Assembly (NCBI GenBank): GCA_013003515.1
Contig: JABDIW010000074.1
Span: forward strand, 1-25,623
Length of the DNA: 25,623 nt
Reading direction: 5' to 3'
Source of the DNA: Acidimicrobiia bacterium
GTDB lineage: Bacteria > Actinomycetota > Acidimicrobiia > Spongiisociales > UBA5794
The notes under the pieces were generated by a model. It saw only the letters and a program-made list of their open reading frames with translations. It was not told where the DNA came from and did not search any database. The position numbers and the translations under genes are program-made. Positions 16,839-24,091 of the stretch are shown here, in pieces (the first letter of the stretch is position 1; the number at the start of each line of letters is the position of its first letter).

Positions 16839-16863
16839 AGAAGCCGGAGTGAAGGGCTCGAGA

Positions 16864-17151
16864 TCAGCGGATCTCGGAGAGCCAACCCTCTTCGTCGAGG
16901 GCAGAAACGAACGAATGGATCTCGTCTTCGGTGATGGGGCCATCGGTCGGAACGATCCGGTAGGCCACGCCGGTGGCCATCAAGATGGAAACAACACGCT
17001 CTGAGGCGGGTCGACGCTGCGGGATGCCGCAGAAGGGGCACTCGAACCGGTAGGTGCCGGACCCCGAGTCCGCAGCGAGCTCGAGGCTGAGGTCATCAGA
17101 CGTCAGCTCCACGTCTCCGCAGCGGTTGCAGGTTGTTCGGATGGTGGTCAT
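16864..17151 (-). CDS. Small zinc-ribbon protein of unknown function
   Basis: This 95-residue protein starts MTTIRTTCNRCGDVEL and has two CxxC pairs, Cys8/Cys11 and Cys38/Cys41. That is the layout of a zinc ribbon whose two knuckles are about 27 residues apart with beta strands between. The C-terminal half (ASERVVSILMATGVAYRIVPTDG and an acidic helix ending EEGWLSEIR) has no motif I know. There is no membrane segment. The gene stands alone between pafC and tatA, with about 97 bases before it and a terminator hairpin after it. I do not recognise a named family; a nucleic-acid-binding or metal-binding role is possible but not shown. Confidence 0.82.
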   Translation of the reverse strand: MTTIRTTCNRCGDVELTSDDLSLELAADSGSGTYRFECPFCGIPQRRPASERVVSILMATGVAYRIVPTDGPITEDEIHSFVSALDEEGWLSEIR

Positions 17152-17229
17152 TTCAGGTCTGCCCTCACTCCAGGGTCGTTGTCTTGATGGTTACTTCGGT
17201 CGAGTCAGGTGGGTGGTTGATGACTATTT

Positions 17230-17249
17230 GCCCGGTAGTCCATCCGGGC
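17230..17249 (-). other. Inverted repeat at the pafC stop codon
   Basis: GCCCGG (17230-17235) and CCGGGC (17244-17249) are exact inverted repeats around an 8-base loop. The first base of the right arm falls in the pafC stop codon (17249-17251). No U-tract follows on the minus strand (AAATAGTC), so it may be an RNA-stabilising hairpin or an operator for the zinc-ribbon gene rather than a terminator. The rest of the 17152-17248 gap shows nothing I can name. Confidence 0.35.
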
Positions 17250-18181
17250 TACTCACCTGTCCCGTACCGGGCCTCGAGTCGCGATCTCAGGGCATCGAGG
17301 GCCATTCCGACCTCATCGCCGGAGACGAGCTCTGCAGCGGCTCCCAGCCTCAACAGGAGCCGCGCAGTGACCATTGGGTCGGAGGCCATGAACTCGATCG
17401 TCAGGGCCTCTGGGACGTCGTCGAGCACTTCGACCGGGTAGTAGTCGGTGACCCAGCGAGCTCCCGACGCGAGCCGGATGGTGGCTGCCACGTCATCGGG
17501 CCCCGGAACGTACGACAGCGTCGTGTCGACCTCAGCCGGTGCTTCGAAGGTGTCTCCAGTCGGGGTGAGTGATCGGATCCGGTCGAGGCGGAACACGCGC
17601 TCGGATTCCGCTCTTCGGCATTGCGCTCGGACGTACCAATTCCCCATTGTCGAGAAGACCGCCCAGGGCTCGATGTCACGCTGTGTCGTCTCCCCAGACG
17701 CCAGGCCCGTGTACTCGATGGAGGCAACCTGGTGAGACCTCGCCAGCTCGCGAAGCTCGGGCAGGAATGGAGGATCGGGAAGCTGAACGACCAGAGCCTC
17801 CGTCGAATCGGGCAGCACCACGTCGCGGAGCTTGGAGACGGCGCTCTCCAGCTCCGGAGTCCCCGCACCCGCCGTGATGACGGCCATCCCCGCAGCGAGA
17901 AGGCCCAGCACCTCGGTGCCGGTGAGACGGGGTGGGGCCGCGAAGTAGTCGGCCATCTCGACGACGACCTCGTCCTCATCGACGTAGGCGACCATCAGGT
18001 CCCCAGGGCCATATCCGGGGAGACCACACACGAACACCAGATCGAGGTCTTTCACGAGCTCGCGACGCGTGTATCCGAATCTCTCGCACACCTCGGTCAC
18101 GGTCGCACCCGAGTTGGCGATAACCCACGGCAGCATGGTGAGGATCCGGTTGAGGCGCGAAGCGGTTCGTGGCGAGGTCAT
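17249..18181 (-). CDS. pafC: WYL-domain transcription regulator PafC
   Basis: The 310-residue protein has an N-terminal winged helix (about 8-60: RLNRILTMLPWVIANSGATVTEVCERFGYTRRELVKDL region), a central WYL domain whose ligand-binding strand carries GNWYVRAQCRR followed by RVFRLDRIRSL, and a C-terminal WCX-type extension. In mycobacteria PafB and PafC form a heterodimer that activates most LexA/RecA-independent DNA-damage genes. The WYL domain is thought to sense a nucleic-acid or other damage signal. It starts with an ATG that overlaps the pafB stop as ATGA, so the partners are made in equal amounts. Length and domain order are normal. Confidence 0.95.
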   Translation of the reverse strand: MTSPRTASRLNRILTMLPWVIANSGATVTEVCERFGYTRRELVKDLDLVFVCGLPGYGPGDLMVAYVDEDEVVVEMADYFAAPPRLTGTEVLGLLAAGMAVITAGAGTPELESAVSKLRDVVLPDSTEALVVQLPDPPFLPELRELARSHQVASIEYTGLASGETTQRDIEPWAVFSTMGNWYVRAQCRRAESERVFRLDRIRSLTPTGDTFEAPAEVDTTLSYVPGPDDVAATIRLASGARWVTDYYPVEVLDDVPEALTIEFMASDPMVTARLLLRLGAAAELVSGDEVGMALDALRSRLEARYGTGE

Positions 18182-19095
18182 GTCGTCCCTCGCACTCGCT
18201 CGATGAGAGCCGAGCGAAGATCGGGTGGACCGAGAAGCTCCGCGCTGTCGTCGAAACCCAGGATCCAGCCGATGAACGCATCACGGTTGCGCACGGGGAT
18301 CTCCGCGGTGACCGAGCCGTCGGATGCCTCGCTGATCTCGACTCCGCTGCCGAGCTGGCGGCGCGCCCACCATGCCACCTCCGCGTCGAACACGACACGG
18401 GCCGTCTCGTCATCGGGACCCGCCTCCCACGGCGCCTCGGGCACCGCCGTCGCCAGGTCGAAGTCCGGCGGCCGTTCGACCACCCCCGGGGAGCCGCTGA
18501 GGGCAACATCGCCCATCCGGTCGAGGCGGAATGCCTTCACGGTCCCGGAGTCCTCTGCGACCAGATACCAACGCCCCCGTCGATGGATCACCCCATACGG
18601 AGAGACGTGGCGTTCCGAGTCGCGGTACGGGAACCGGAGCATGCGACGCTCGGACACCGCAGCGAAGACGTCACCGAGGGATGCAGTCGCGCCGAGGTCG
18701 GCAGCGAGCGGTTCACCAGCAGCAACGCCAGGGGCACCGCCCAGTTTGAGGATGGCTCCCGACTCCATGGCCTCGCCCCCGAGGCGAACGGCTTGAGAAG
18801 CCAGGGCCAGCGCCACCCGTTCCTCGTCGGTGAGCCCTGGGTCCGGGAGCGTGTAGGCGTCCTCGGGGATCACATATCCGTACTCGACCTCCCAGGCATC
18901 GGTGGCCGAAAGCTCGAGCGGTACGCCGAGGCCACGCAGCAGGTCCTTGTCACGTTCGAACATGCGGCGGAACGCCTCATCGCTGGAACGGTCGTACCCG
19001 GCGACGGTCATGCGGATCTCGTCCGCGGTGACCGGGCGGTCCACGGTGAGGAGAAACGCCAGCAAGTTGAGCAATCGCTCGAGAACCTTCTGCAT
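18178..19095 (-). CDS. pafB: WYL-domain transcription regulator PafB
   Basis: The 305-residue partner of PafC has the same build: winged helix (LERLLNLLAFLLTVDRPVTA, then DEAFRRMFERDKDLLRGLGVPLE), a WYL core with RRMLRFPYRDSERHVSPYG and GRWYLVAEDSGTVKAFRLDRM, and a WCX end. The FRRMFERDKD stretch is typical of PafB. It would bind DNA with PafC and turn on damage-response genes, and it is not needed for pupylation itself despite the gene name. The ATG at 19095 has no ribosome binding site; a TACGCT hexamer eight bases before it suggests a leaderless mRNA. It follows pafA after 54 bases. Confidence 0.95.
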   Translation of the reverse strand: MQKVLERLLNLLAFLLTVDRPVTADEIRMTVAGYDRSSDEAFRRMFERDKDLLRGLGVPLELSATDAWEVEYGYVIPEDAYTLPDPGLTDEERVALALASQAVRLGGEAMESGAILKLGGAPGVAAGEPLAADLGATASLGDVFAAVSERRMLRFPYRDSERHVSPYGVIHRRGRWYLVAEDSGTVKAFRLDRMGDVALSGSPGVVERPPDFDLATAVPEAPWEAGPDDETARVVFDAEVAWWARRQLGSGVEISEASDGSVTAEIPVRNRDAFIGWILGFDDSAELLGPPDLRSALIERVRGTT

Positions 19096-19103
19096 GCGCG
19101 GCG

Positions 19104-19109
19104 AGCGTA
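19104..19109 (-). promoter_or_regulatory. Candidate -10 element of a leaderless promoter for pafB-pafC
   Basis: The minus strand reads TACGCT (TAnnnT) followed by eight bases and the pafB ATG, with no ribosome binding site between. The same hexamer at the same distance precedes pafA. No -35 consensus is visible, and I found no match to the PafBC-dependent RecA-NDp motif upstream. Confidence 0.5.
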
Positions 19110-19149
19110 TCGGCGCCGACCCGCGATGAGAAGGACCGTCGGTCGGCGG

Positions 19150-20505
19150 TCAGAGGCCGGCTATCAGCTTGTCGACTCTCTCGTCGACCGCTTTGAAGGG
19201 GTCCTTGCACAGCACCGTGCGCTGTGCCTGGTCGTTGAGCTTGAGGTGAACCCAGTCCACGGTGAAGTCGCGCTTCTTGGCCTTGGCGGCCTTGATGAAG
19301 TCACCCCGCAACTTGGCTCGCGTCGTCGCCGGTGGGGTCGTCATTGCGGCGGTCACGGCCTCGTCGGTCACCAGCGATTCGACCCGGCCGTTGCGCTGCA
19401 GCAGGTAGAACAACCCGCGGGTCCGGGTCACGTCGTGATAGCTGAGATCGAGCAACGCCAGCCGGGGCGACGACAGGTTGAGATCGTGCTTCTTCTGATA
19501 CCGCTCGATCAGCTGGTGCTTCGTGACCCAATCGACCTCTCGACTCAGCGAGAACGGGTCCTTCTCCAGCCCCGTGAGCAGGTACTCCCACATCTCGACG
19601 GCCTGCTGAACCTCGGGTGGGAAGCCTGTTGTCCGTGAGTAGCGCATGACCCGTTCGAGGTACTCCCACTGGATGTCGAGCGCAGACAGCTCCCGACCGT
19701 TGGCCAGGCGGACCTTGCGGCGACAGGTGATGTCGTGAGAGATCTCACGAATCGCCCGGATCGGGTTCTCGAGTGTCATGTCCCGGAACACGACGTCGTC
19801 CTCGAGCATCTGGAGCAGGGCCGCCGTCGTTCCCACCTTGGCGTAGTTCACGTACTCCGACATGTTGGAGTCGCCGGCGATGACGTGGAGACGCCGGTAC
19901 CGCTCGGCGTCGGCGTGCGGCTCGTCACGAGTGTTGATGATGGGCCGGCTTCGGGTCGTTGCCGAAGAGATCCCCTCCCAGATGTGCTCGGCGCGCTGCG
20001 CGAGACAGAACACCGTTCCCCTCGCCGTCTGGAGAAGCTTGCCCGCTCCCGAGTAGATCTGGCGTGTGACAAAGAACGGGATCAACGTGTCGATGATCCG
20101 CTGGAAGTCCCCTTGTCGGCCGACGAGGTAGTTCTCGTGGCACCCGTACGAGTTACCAGCAGAGTCGGTGTTGTTCTTGAACAGGTAGATCTGGCCCCTG
20201 ATCCCCTCTTCCTCGAGTCGCTGCTCGGCCGACTTGAGGAGTCCTTCGAGGATCCGTTCTCCGGCCTTGTCGTGGATGACGACGTCGAAGAGGCTGTCGC
20301 ACTCGGGCGTGGCGTACTCGGGATGGCTGCCCACGTCGAGGTAGAGCCTGGCCCCGTTCTCGAGGAACACGTTCGATGACCGCCCCCAGGACACGACACG
20401 CCGGAACAGGTAGCGGGCGACCTCGTCGGGCGACAACCGGCGCTGACCGCGGAGCACGCAGGTCACGCCGTACTCGTTCTCGATCCCGAATATGCGCCTT
20501 CTCAT
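19150..20505 (-). CDS. pafA: Pup-protein ligase PafA
   Basis: PafA joins the C-terminal Glu of Pup to lysine side chains of target proteins, using ATP to form a gamma-glutamyl phosphate. The fold is related to glutamine synthetase and gamma-glutamyl-cysteine ligase. The 451-residue protein is full length. It starts [14 protein letters not shown], with metal ligands Glu9 and Glu11, and the catalytic base Asp57 lies in [16 protein letters not shown]. The [19 protein letters not shown] and [12 protein letters not shown] segments line the ATP site. The C-terminal Pup-binding domain ends with [14 protein letters not shown] 20505 has no ribosome binding site but follows a TACGCT -10 candidate by eight bases. 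Unlike in many genomes it is separated from prcA by a divergent gene. Confidence 0.98.
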   Translation of the reverse strand: MRRRIFGIENEYGVTCVLRGQRRLSPDEVARYLFRRVVSWGRSSNVFLENGARLYLDVGSHPEYATPECDSLFDVVIHDKAGERILEGLLKSAEQRLEEEGIRGQIYLFKNNTDSAGNSYGCHENYLVGRQGDFQRIIDTLIPFFVTRQIYSGAGKLLQTARGTVFCLAQRAEHIWEGISSATTRSRPIINTRDEPHADAERYRRLHVIAGDSNMSEYVNYAKVGTTAALLQMLEDDVVFRDMTLENPIRAIREISHDITCRRKVRLANGRELSALDIQWEYLERVMRYSRTTGFPPEVQQAVEMWEYLLTGLEKDPFSLSREVDWVTKHQLIERYQKKHDLNLSSPRLALLDLSYHDVTRTRGLFYLLQRNGRVESLVTDEAVTAAMTTPPATTRAKLRGDFIKAAKAKKRDFTVDWVHLKLNDQAQRTVLCKDPFKAVDERVDKLIAGL

Positions 20506-20513
20506 CGCCGGTC

Positions 20514-20519
20514 AGCGTA
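20514..20519 (-). promoter_or_regulatory. Candidate -10 element of a leaderless promoter for pafA
   Basis: The minus strand reads TACGCT, then GACCGGCG, then the pafA ATG. The distance (eight bases) puts the start of transcription at or beside the ATG. Hexamer and spacing are identical to those before pafB. No convincing -35 is seen in the gap shared with the divergent DUF2007 gene. Confidence 0.5.
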
Positions 20520-20587
20520 CCGGCTTGGAGACGCTCAGCCGGGGGCATCGTCTGCACAGCCGCGCGAACTAGATAACAATTGGGGTC

Positions 20588-20944
20588 ATGGACATGCCGC
20601 CCGCCCACTTCGTCCGACTCACCAGGGTCGGAAGCCTCCCTGCCGCGGAGATCCTGGCGGCGCGTCTGCGGTCGGAGGGAATCGAGGTTCGCGTCCACTC
20701 CCAGGCGTTTGGCCCGTATCCGGTGACCGTTGGTCAGATGGCCGAGACGGAGCTCTGGGTGCTCGACGATCGCCTCGACGAGGCCAGTGAGATTCTCCTC
20801 GATGCCGAGGTCAACGACGTGCTCGAGCGAGAAGAGGGAACGGAGCCCACAGCGCTGCCCCTGCAGCTGCGTCTTGCGGCCGTCGGCATCGCCGCGGTCT
20901 TCACGGTGCTGTGGATCCTGCGGATGATCAGGGTCTTCCCCTGA
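20588..20944 (+). CDS. DUF2007-domain protein with C-terminal membrane anchor
   Basis: The 118-residue protein has an N-terminal domain (about 8-75) of DUF2007 type: FVRLTRVGSLPAAEILAARL, then EGIEVRVHSQ, and a TELWVLDDRLDEASEIL helix at the end. This small ferredoxin-like fold is labelled 'putative signal-transducing protein' in databases, with no proven role. A single hydrophobic helix at about 95-113 would anchor it in the membrane with the domain most likely in the cytosol. ATG 20588 is preceded by GGGG five bases upstream; a second ATG at 20594 is possible. It is the only plus-strand gene in the proteasome cluster, divergent from pafA (82 bases apart) and convergent with prcA (three bases between stops). 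Confidence 0.85.
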   Translation: MDMPPAHFVRLTRVGSLPAAEILAARLRSEGIEVRVHSQAFGPYPVTVGQMAETELWVLDDRLDEASEILLDAEVNDVLEREEGTEPTALPLQLRLAAVGIAAVFTVLWILRMIRVFP

Positions 20945-20947
20945 CCC

Positions 20948-21628
20948 TCAGGAACGGGCCGTCTCGATCTCCGTGGCCTGGACCCTGCGGAACTTGCGGC
21001 GACCCAGGGTCCGGTCGAGAACCGAGGCCTCCCAGTCACCGTGGCTGATCTCTCGCTCCTCGATGCCTTCGATGGCAGCGGCGGCCGTGGCCAGGGCCTC
21101 GGACAGCGTCATCGCGTCGCGGTAATCCGCCGATAGCCGGGACCGGAGCTCTTCCTCCTGACCACCAATGGAACCGAAGTTGCGTTCGTCGTGAAGAGTC
21201 CCGTCGAACTGCACCCTGAAGATCTGAGCGGGGCGATCGCCACCGTCGACTTCGGCAACGAGGACCTCCACCTCGTACGGCTTGATCTCGTGAGTGAAGA
21301 TCTGCCCGACAGTTTGGGAGTATGCGGCTGCAAGGCCCCGCGCCGACACATCGCCCCGGCCGTAGGCGTAGCCCTTGAGGTCGGCGTAGCGAATGCCGGC
21401 GATCCGCAGCATCTCGAACTCGTTGAAGCGGCCAACACCGGCAAAGGCGATCTTGTCGTAGATCTCCCCCATCTTGCGCAGCGACCCTGATGCGTTCTCC
21501 CCCATCATGAGGACGCCGTTGTCGTATTCGAGGGCCACGATCGAGCGGCCCCGCGCCACTCCTTTCCTGGCGAACTCTGCCCGGTCTTTGATGAGCTGTT
21601 CGGGCGGGACATAGATCGGCATCGTCAT
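20948..21628 (-). CDS. prcA: Proteasome alpha subunit
   Basis: PrcA forms the two outer heptameric rings of the 20S proteasome and gates access. The 226-residue protein starts MTMPIYVPPEQLIKDRAEFA, the gating N-terminus plus H0 helix of actinobacterial alpha subunits, then ARKGVARGRSIVALEYDNGV. It lacks the catalytic N-terminal Thr, as expected. The C-terminal tail is short. ATG 21628 overlaps the prcB stop as ATGA; a second ATG at 21622 would remove two residues. Docking pockets between alpha subunits receive the Mpa tail. Together with prcB it makes a complete core particle in this cluster. Confidence 0.97.
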   Translation of the reverse strand: MTMPIYVPPEQLIKDRAEFARKGVARGRSIVALEYDNGVLMMGENASGSLRKMGEIYDKIAFAGVGRFNEFEMLRIAGIRYADLKGYAYGRGDVSARGLAAAYSQTVGQIFTHEIKPYEVEVLVAEVDGGDRPAQIFRVQFDGTLHDERNFGSIGGQEEELRSRLSADYRDAMTLSEALATAAAAIEGIEEREISHGDWEASVLDRTLGRRKFRRVQATEIETARS

Positions 21629-22431
21629 GGGCGACCCTCCACGACCTCGGCCGCCAGGGAGGCGACCTCTTCCTCGGGTATCTCTCGGAAACCACTTGCG
21701 GTCACTGTCACCACAGTCGGGTAGATGCCGCGCCTGAGGTCTGGACCCCCGGTCGCGGTGTCTTCCTCAGCCGCAGCGACCAGGCCCTCGATGCCGAAAC
21801 GCACGGCCTCTTCAGTGGTCAGATCGTCGCGATAGACGCCCTTGAGAAACGCACTGGCCTCCATGCCGCCAGACCCCGTGGTGGCGTAGTCCTGCTCCTC
21901 ATACCGGCCCCCGACGACGTCATACGTATACAGATGGCCGGTGCTCGCCCGCTCGTCGTAACCGCTGAACAGCGGGATCACGACCAGGCCCTGGAACGCC
22001 AACGGGAGCTGGTTGCGGACCATCGATGCGAGGTGGTTGGCCTTGCCCTCCAGGCTGAGGCGGGTGCCCTCCAGCTTCTCGTAGTGCTCGAGCTCGGTCT
22101 GAAACAGCTTGATGAGCTCTACTGCGAGGCCTGCGGTGCCTGAAATGGCGACGGCCGAGAAGTCATCGGCCGAGTACACCTTCTGAACGCGACGGTGGGC
22201 GATGATGTTGCCTGCCGTGGCCCGGCGGTCTCCCGCCATCACCACGCCGTCGGTGGTGCGGACGGCCAGGACTGTCGTCCCCTCCGGCGCATCGGGAACT
22301 CCGGCCGACGACGCCATCGATGGGACGTCCCACGTGGGCGCCATTCCTACGGCATCGAGAAGGGCCGTGAAGCTCGCCGGCTGGGAGCCTGAAACGAGAG
22401 GAAGCAGACCGCCGAGTGAGAGACCGCTCAC
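21625..22431 (-). CDS. prcB: Proteasome beta subunit (catalytic)
   Basis: PrcB is the peptidase of the 20S core. The 268-residue precursor has a propeptide of 51 residues that must be removed between Gly51 and Thr52 (PEGTTVLAV). Mature Thr1 is the nucleophile. Counting from it, Asp17 (AGDRRAT) and Lys33 (RRVQKVYS) are both in place, as is the later GSGGMEAS stretch with the Ser/Asp pair near the active site. All catalytic residues are present, so the subunit looks active. The GTG start at 22431 overlaps the pup stop as GTGA, which couples production of core and tag. The propeptide is slightly shorter than I recall for the mycobacterial subunit. Confidence 0.97.
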   Translation of the reverse strand: MSGLSLGGLLPLVSGSQPASFTALLDAVGMAPTWDVPSMASSAGVPDAPEGTTVLAVRTTDGVVMAGDRRATAGNIIAHRRVQKVYSADDFSAVAISGTAGLAVELIKLFQTELEHYEKLEGTRLSLEGKANHLASMVRNQLPLAFQGLVVIPLFSGYDERASTGHLYTYDVVGGRYEEQDYATTGSGGMEASAFLKGVYRDDLTTEEAVRFGIEGLVAAAEEDTATGGPDLRRGIYPTVVTVTASGFREIPEEEVASLAAEVVEGRP

Positions 22432-22616
22432 TCGCCACCCTTCTGGACGTAGTTCTTGACGAACTCCTCGGCGTTCTCTTCGAGAACGGAGTCGATCTCC
22501 TCGAGAAGGTCGTCGATCTTGTCGCCGATCTCTTCCGAGACAACCTCGGGTTGCTCTTCGGCAACGGTCTCCTCGGTCGTCTCGGATTGGCGCTGTTTGC
22601 GTTCTTGGTCGCTCAT
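22428..22616 (-). CDS. pup: Prokaryotic ubiquitin-like protein Pup, ending in Glu
   Basis: Pup is the 62-residue tag joined to lysines of proteasome substrates. The sequence starts MSDQERKQRQ and is acidic and disordered in the first half. It then has the Mpa- and PafA-binding helix (about 30-50: IGDKIDDLLEEIDSVLEE) and ends FVKNYVQKGGE. The last residue is Glu62, encoded GAG just before the TGA; in M. tuberculosis it is Gln and must be deamidated. The start at 22616 follows a GGAAGG ribosome binding site; the frame is open upstream, but only inside dop. The dop stop is four bases upstream and the pup stop overlaps prcB. Confidence 0.97.
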   Translation of the reverse strand: MSDQERKQRQSETTEETVAEEQPEVVSEEIGDKIDDLLEEIDSVLEENAEEFVKNYVQKGGE

Positions 22617-22620
22617 GCGG

Positions 22621-24090
22621 TCAACCTTCCAGTTCGCGAACGAGCTCAGCTGCGGTGTCACAGCGGTCGAGCAGCCCGGCAACACGCTCTGCGGTACCTC
22701 GCCGGGGTTCCATCATAGGCACCCGTTTGAGAGCCTCCTCACCGACATCGAACACCAGCGAATCCCAGTTTGCGGCCACCAGAGCATCGCCGAACTTCGC
22801 CACACAGCGACCCCGGAAGTAGGCGCGCGTGCCCTCGGGCGGCTCGGTCACGGCCCTGGCGACCTCCTCGTCGGTGAAGAGCCGCTGCATCCTGCCGGAG
22901 GCAACGAGGCGGTGGTAGAGGCCCCGTTCGGGGTCGACGTCGTGATACTGCAGGTCGGCAAGACGGAGCTTCGCGTCGTTCCACGCGAGGCCGTCACGGT
23001 CGCGGAATCCCTGCAACAGCCTGAGTTTGGCGGTCCAATCGAGCCGGTCCGCCGTGGACAGCGGATCGCGCTCGAGATCCCGCAGGATCTCCTCCCACAG
23101 CTCGATCACCCCGGAGAACTCGTCCGGCACGCCGCCTTCCTGCACGAACTTCGACGCCCATTCGAGGTACTGCCACTGTGCCTCGAGCGCTGTCATCGAG
23201 CGGCCATCGGCGAGCTCGAGCATCGTCTCGAGATCAGGGTCGTGCGACACCCGCCAGGTCGATCCGACCGGGTCCGCAAGACGGAGATCGTCGGGAAGGC
23301 TCCCGGCTTCGAGCGCAGCCAGGACGACGGATGCGGCACCGAGCTTGAGATAGGTCTGGACCTCGGAGATCGTGGCGTCTCCGATGATGACGTGAAGCCG
23401 CCGGTACTTGCGGCTGTCGGCGTGCGGCTCGTCTCTGGTGTTGATGATGGGGCGCTTCAGCGTCGTCTCGAGCCCCACCTCTTCCTCGAAGAAGTCGGCG
23501 CGCTGGGTGATCTGGAACGGGACCTCGGGACGGCCGTTCTCGGATCCAACCTTCCCGGAGCCGGTGTAGATCTGGCGGGTCACCAGATACGTGGTGAAGA
23601 ACGAGACGATGTCCCCGAATGGCACCTCACGGGCTATCAGGAAGTTCTCATGGGTGCCGTACGAGTTGCCCTTGCCGTCCGAGTTGTTCTTGTGGATGAA
23701 GAGGCGCTGCTCCTGAGGCATCAGTGCTCGCGACGAGGCAACGGCGCGGGCCATGATCACCTCTCCCGCCTTGTCATAGAGCGCCGCCGACAGCGGGTCG
23801 GAGCACTCGGGCGAGGAGTACTCGGGATGGGCGTGATCCACGTAGAACCGCGCCCCGTTGGTGAGCACCACGTTGACCAACCCGGTCTCGACATCGGCCG
23901 GGACCGTGTCGGCGAAGCCAAAGCCGCGTGCGTCCCGCCCCGGAGACTCCTCGTCGAGCGACCACTGGATCCTCGCCCTCTTGCCCGCATAGGAGTTGAT
24001 GACGTTCGACGACGCCACGATCGGGTTGAAGTCGGGCTGGTTGCGGACGGCGATCCCGTATTCCGTCTCGGTCCCGAGGACGATGCTCAT
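22621..24090 (-). CDS. dop: Pup deamidase/depupylase Dop
   Basis: Dop removes Pup from substrates and, where Pup ends in Gln, deamidates it first. It is a paralogue of PafA. The 489-residue protein starts MSIVLGTETEYGI (metal ligands Glu8 and Glu10). It has a disordered loop at about 35-60 (KRARIQWSLDEESPGRDARG) typical of Dop and absent from PafA, the catalytic Asp85 in FYVDHAHPEYSSPEC, then KNNSDGKGNSYGTHENFLI and [21 protein letters not shown]. Since Pup here already ends in Glu, the likely cellular role is depupylation and Pup recycling. It starts one base after the mpa stop and ends four bases before pup. Confidence 0.97.
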   Translation of the reverse strand: MSIVLGTETEYGIAVRNQPDFNPIVASSNVINSYAGKRARIQWSLDEESPGRDARGFGFADTVPADVETGLVNVVLTNGARFYVDHAHPEYSSPECSDPLSAALYDKAGEVIMARAVASSRALMPQEQRLFIHKNNSDGKGNSYGTHENFLIAREVPFGDIVSFFTTYLVTRQIYTGSGKVGSENGRPEVPFQITQRADFFEEEVGLETTLKRPIINTRDEPHADSRKYRRLHVIIGDATISEVQTYLKLGAASVVLAALEAGSLPDDLRLADPVGSTWRVSHDPDLETMLELADGRSMTALEAQWQYLEWASKFVQEGGVPDEFSGVIELWEEILRDLERDPLSTADRLDWTAKLRLLQGFRDRDGLAWNDAKLRLADLQYHDVDPERGLYHRLVASGRMQRLFTDEEVARAVTEPPEGTRAYFRGRCVAKFGDALVAANWDSLVFDVGEEALKRVPMMEPRRGTAERVAGLLDRCDTAAELVRELEG

Positions 24091-24091
24091 C

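Noticed and set aside
18169..19638. A 489-codon plus-strand frame opposite pafB and the end of pafA
   Set aside because: Antisense shadow of two clear genes, without motifs or a ribosome binding site.
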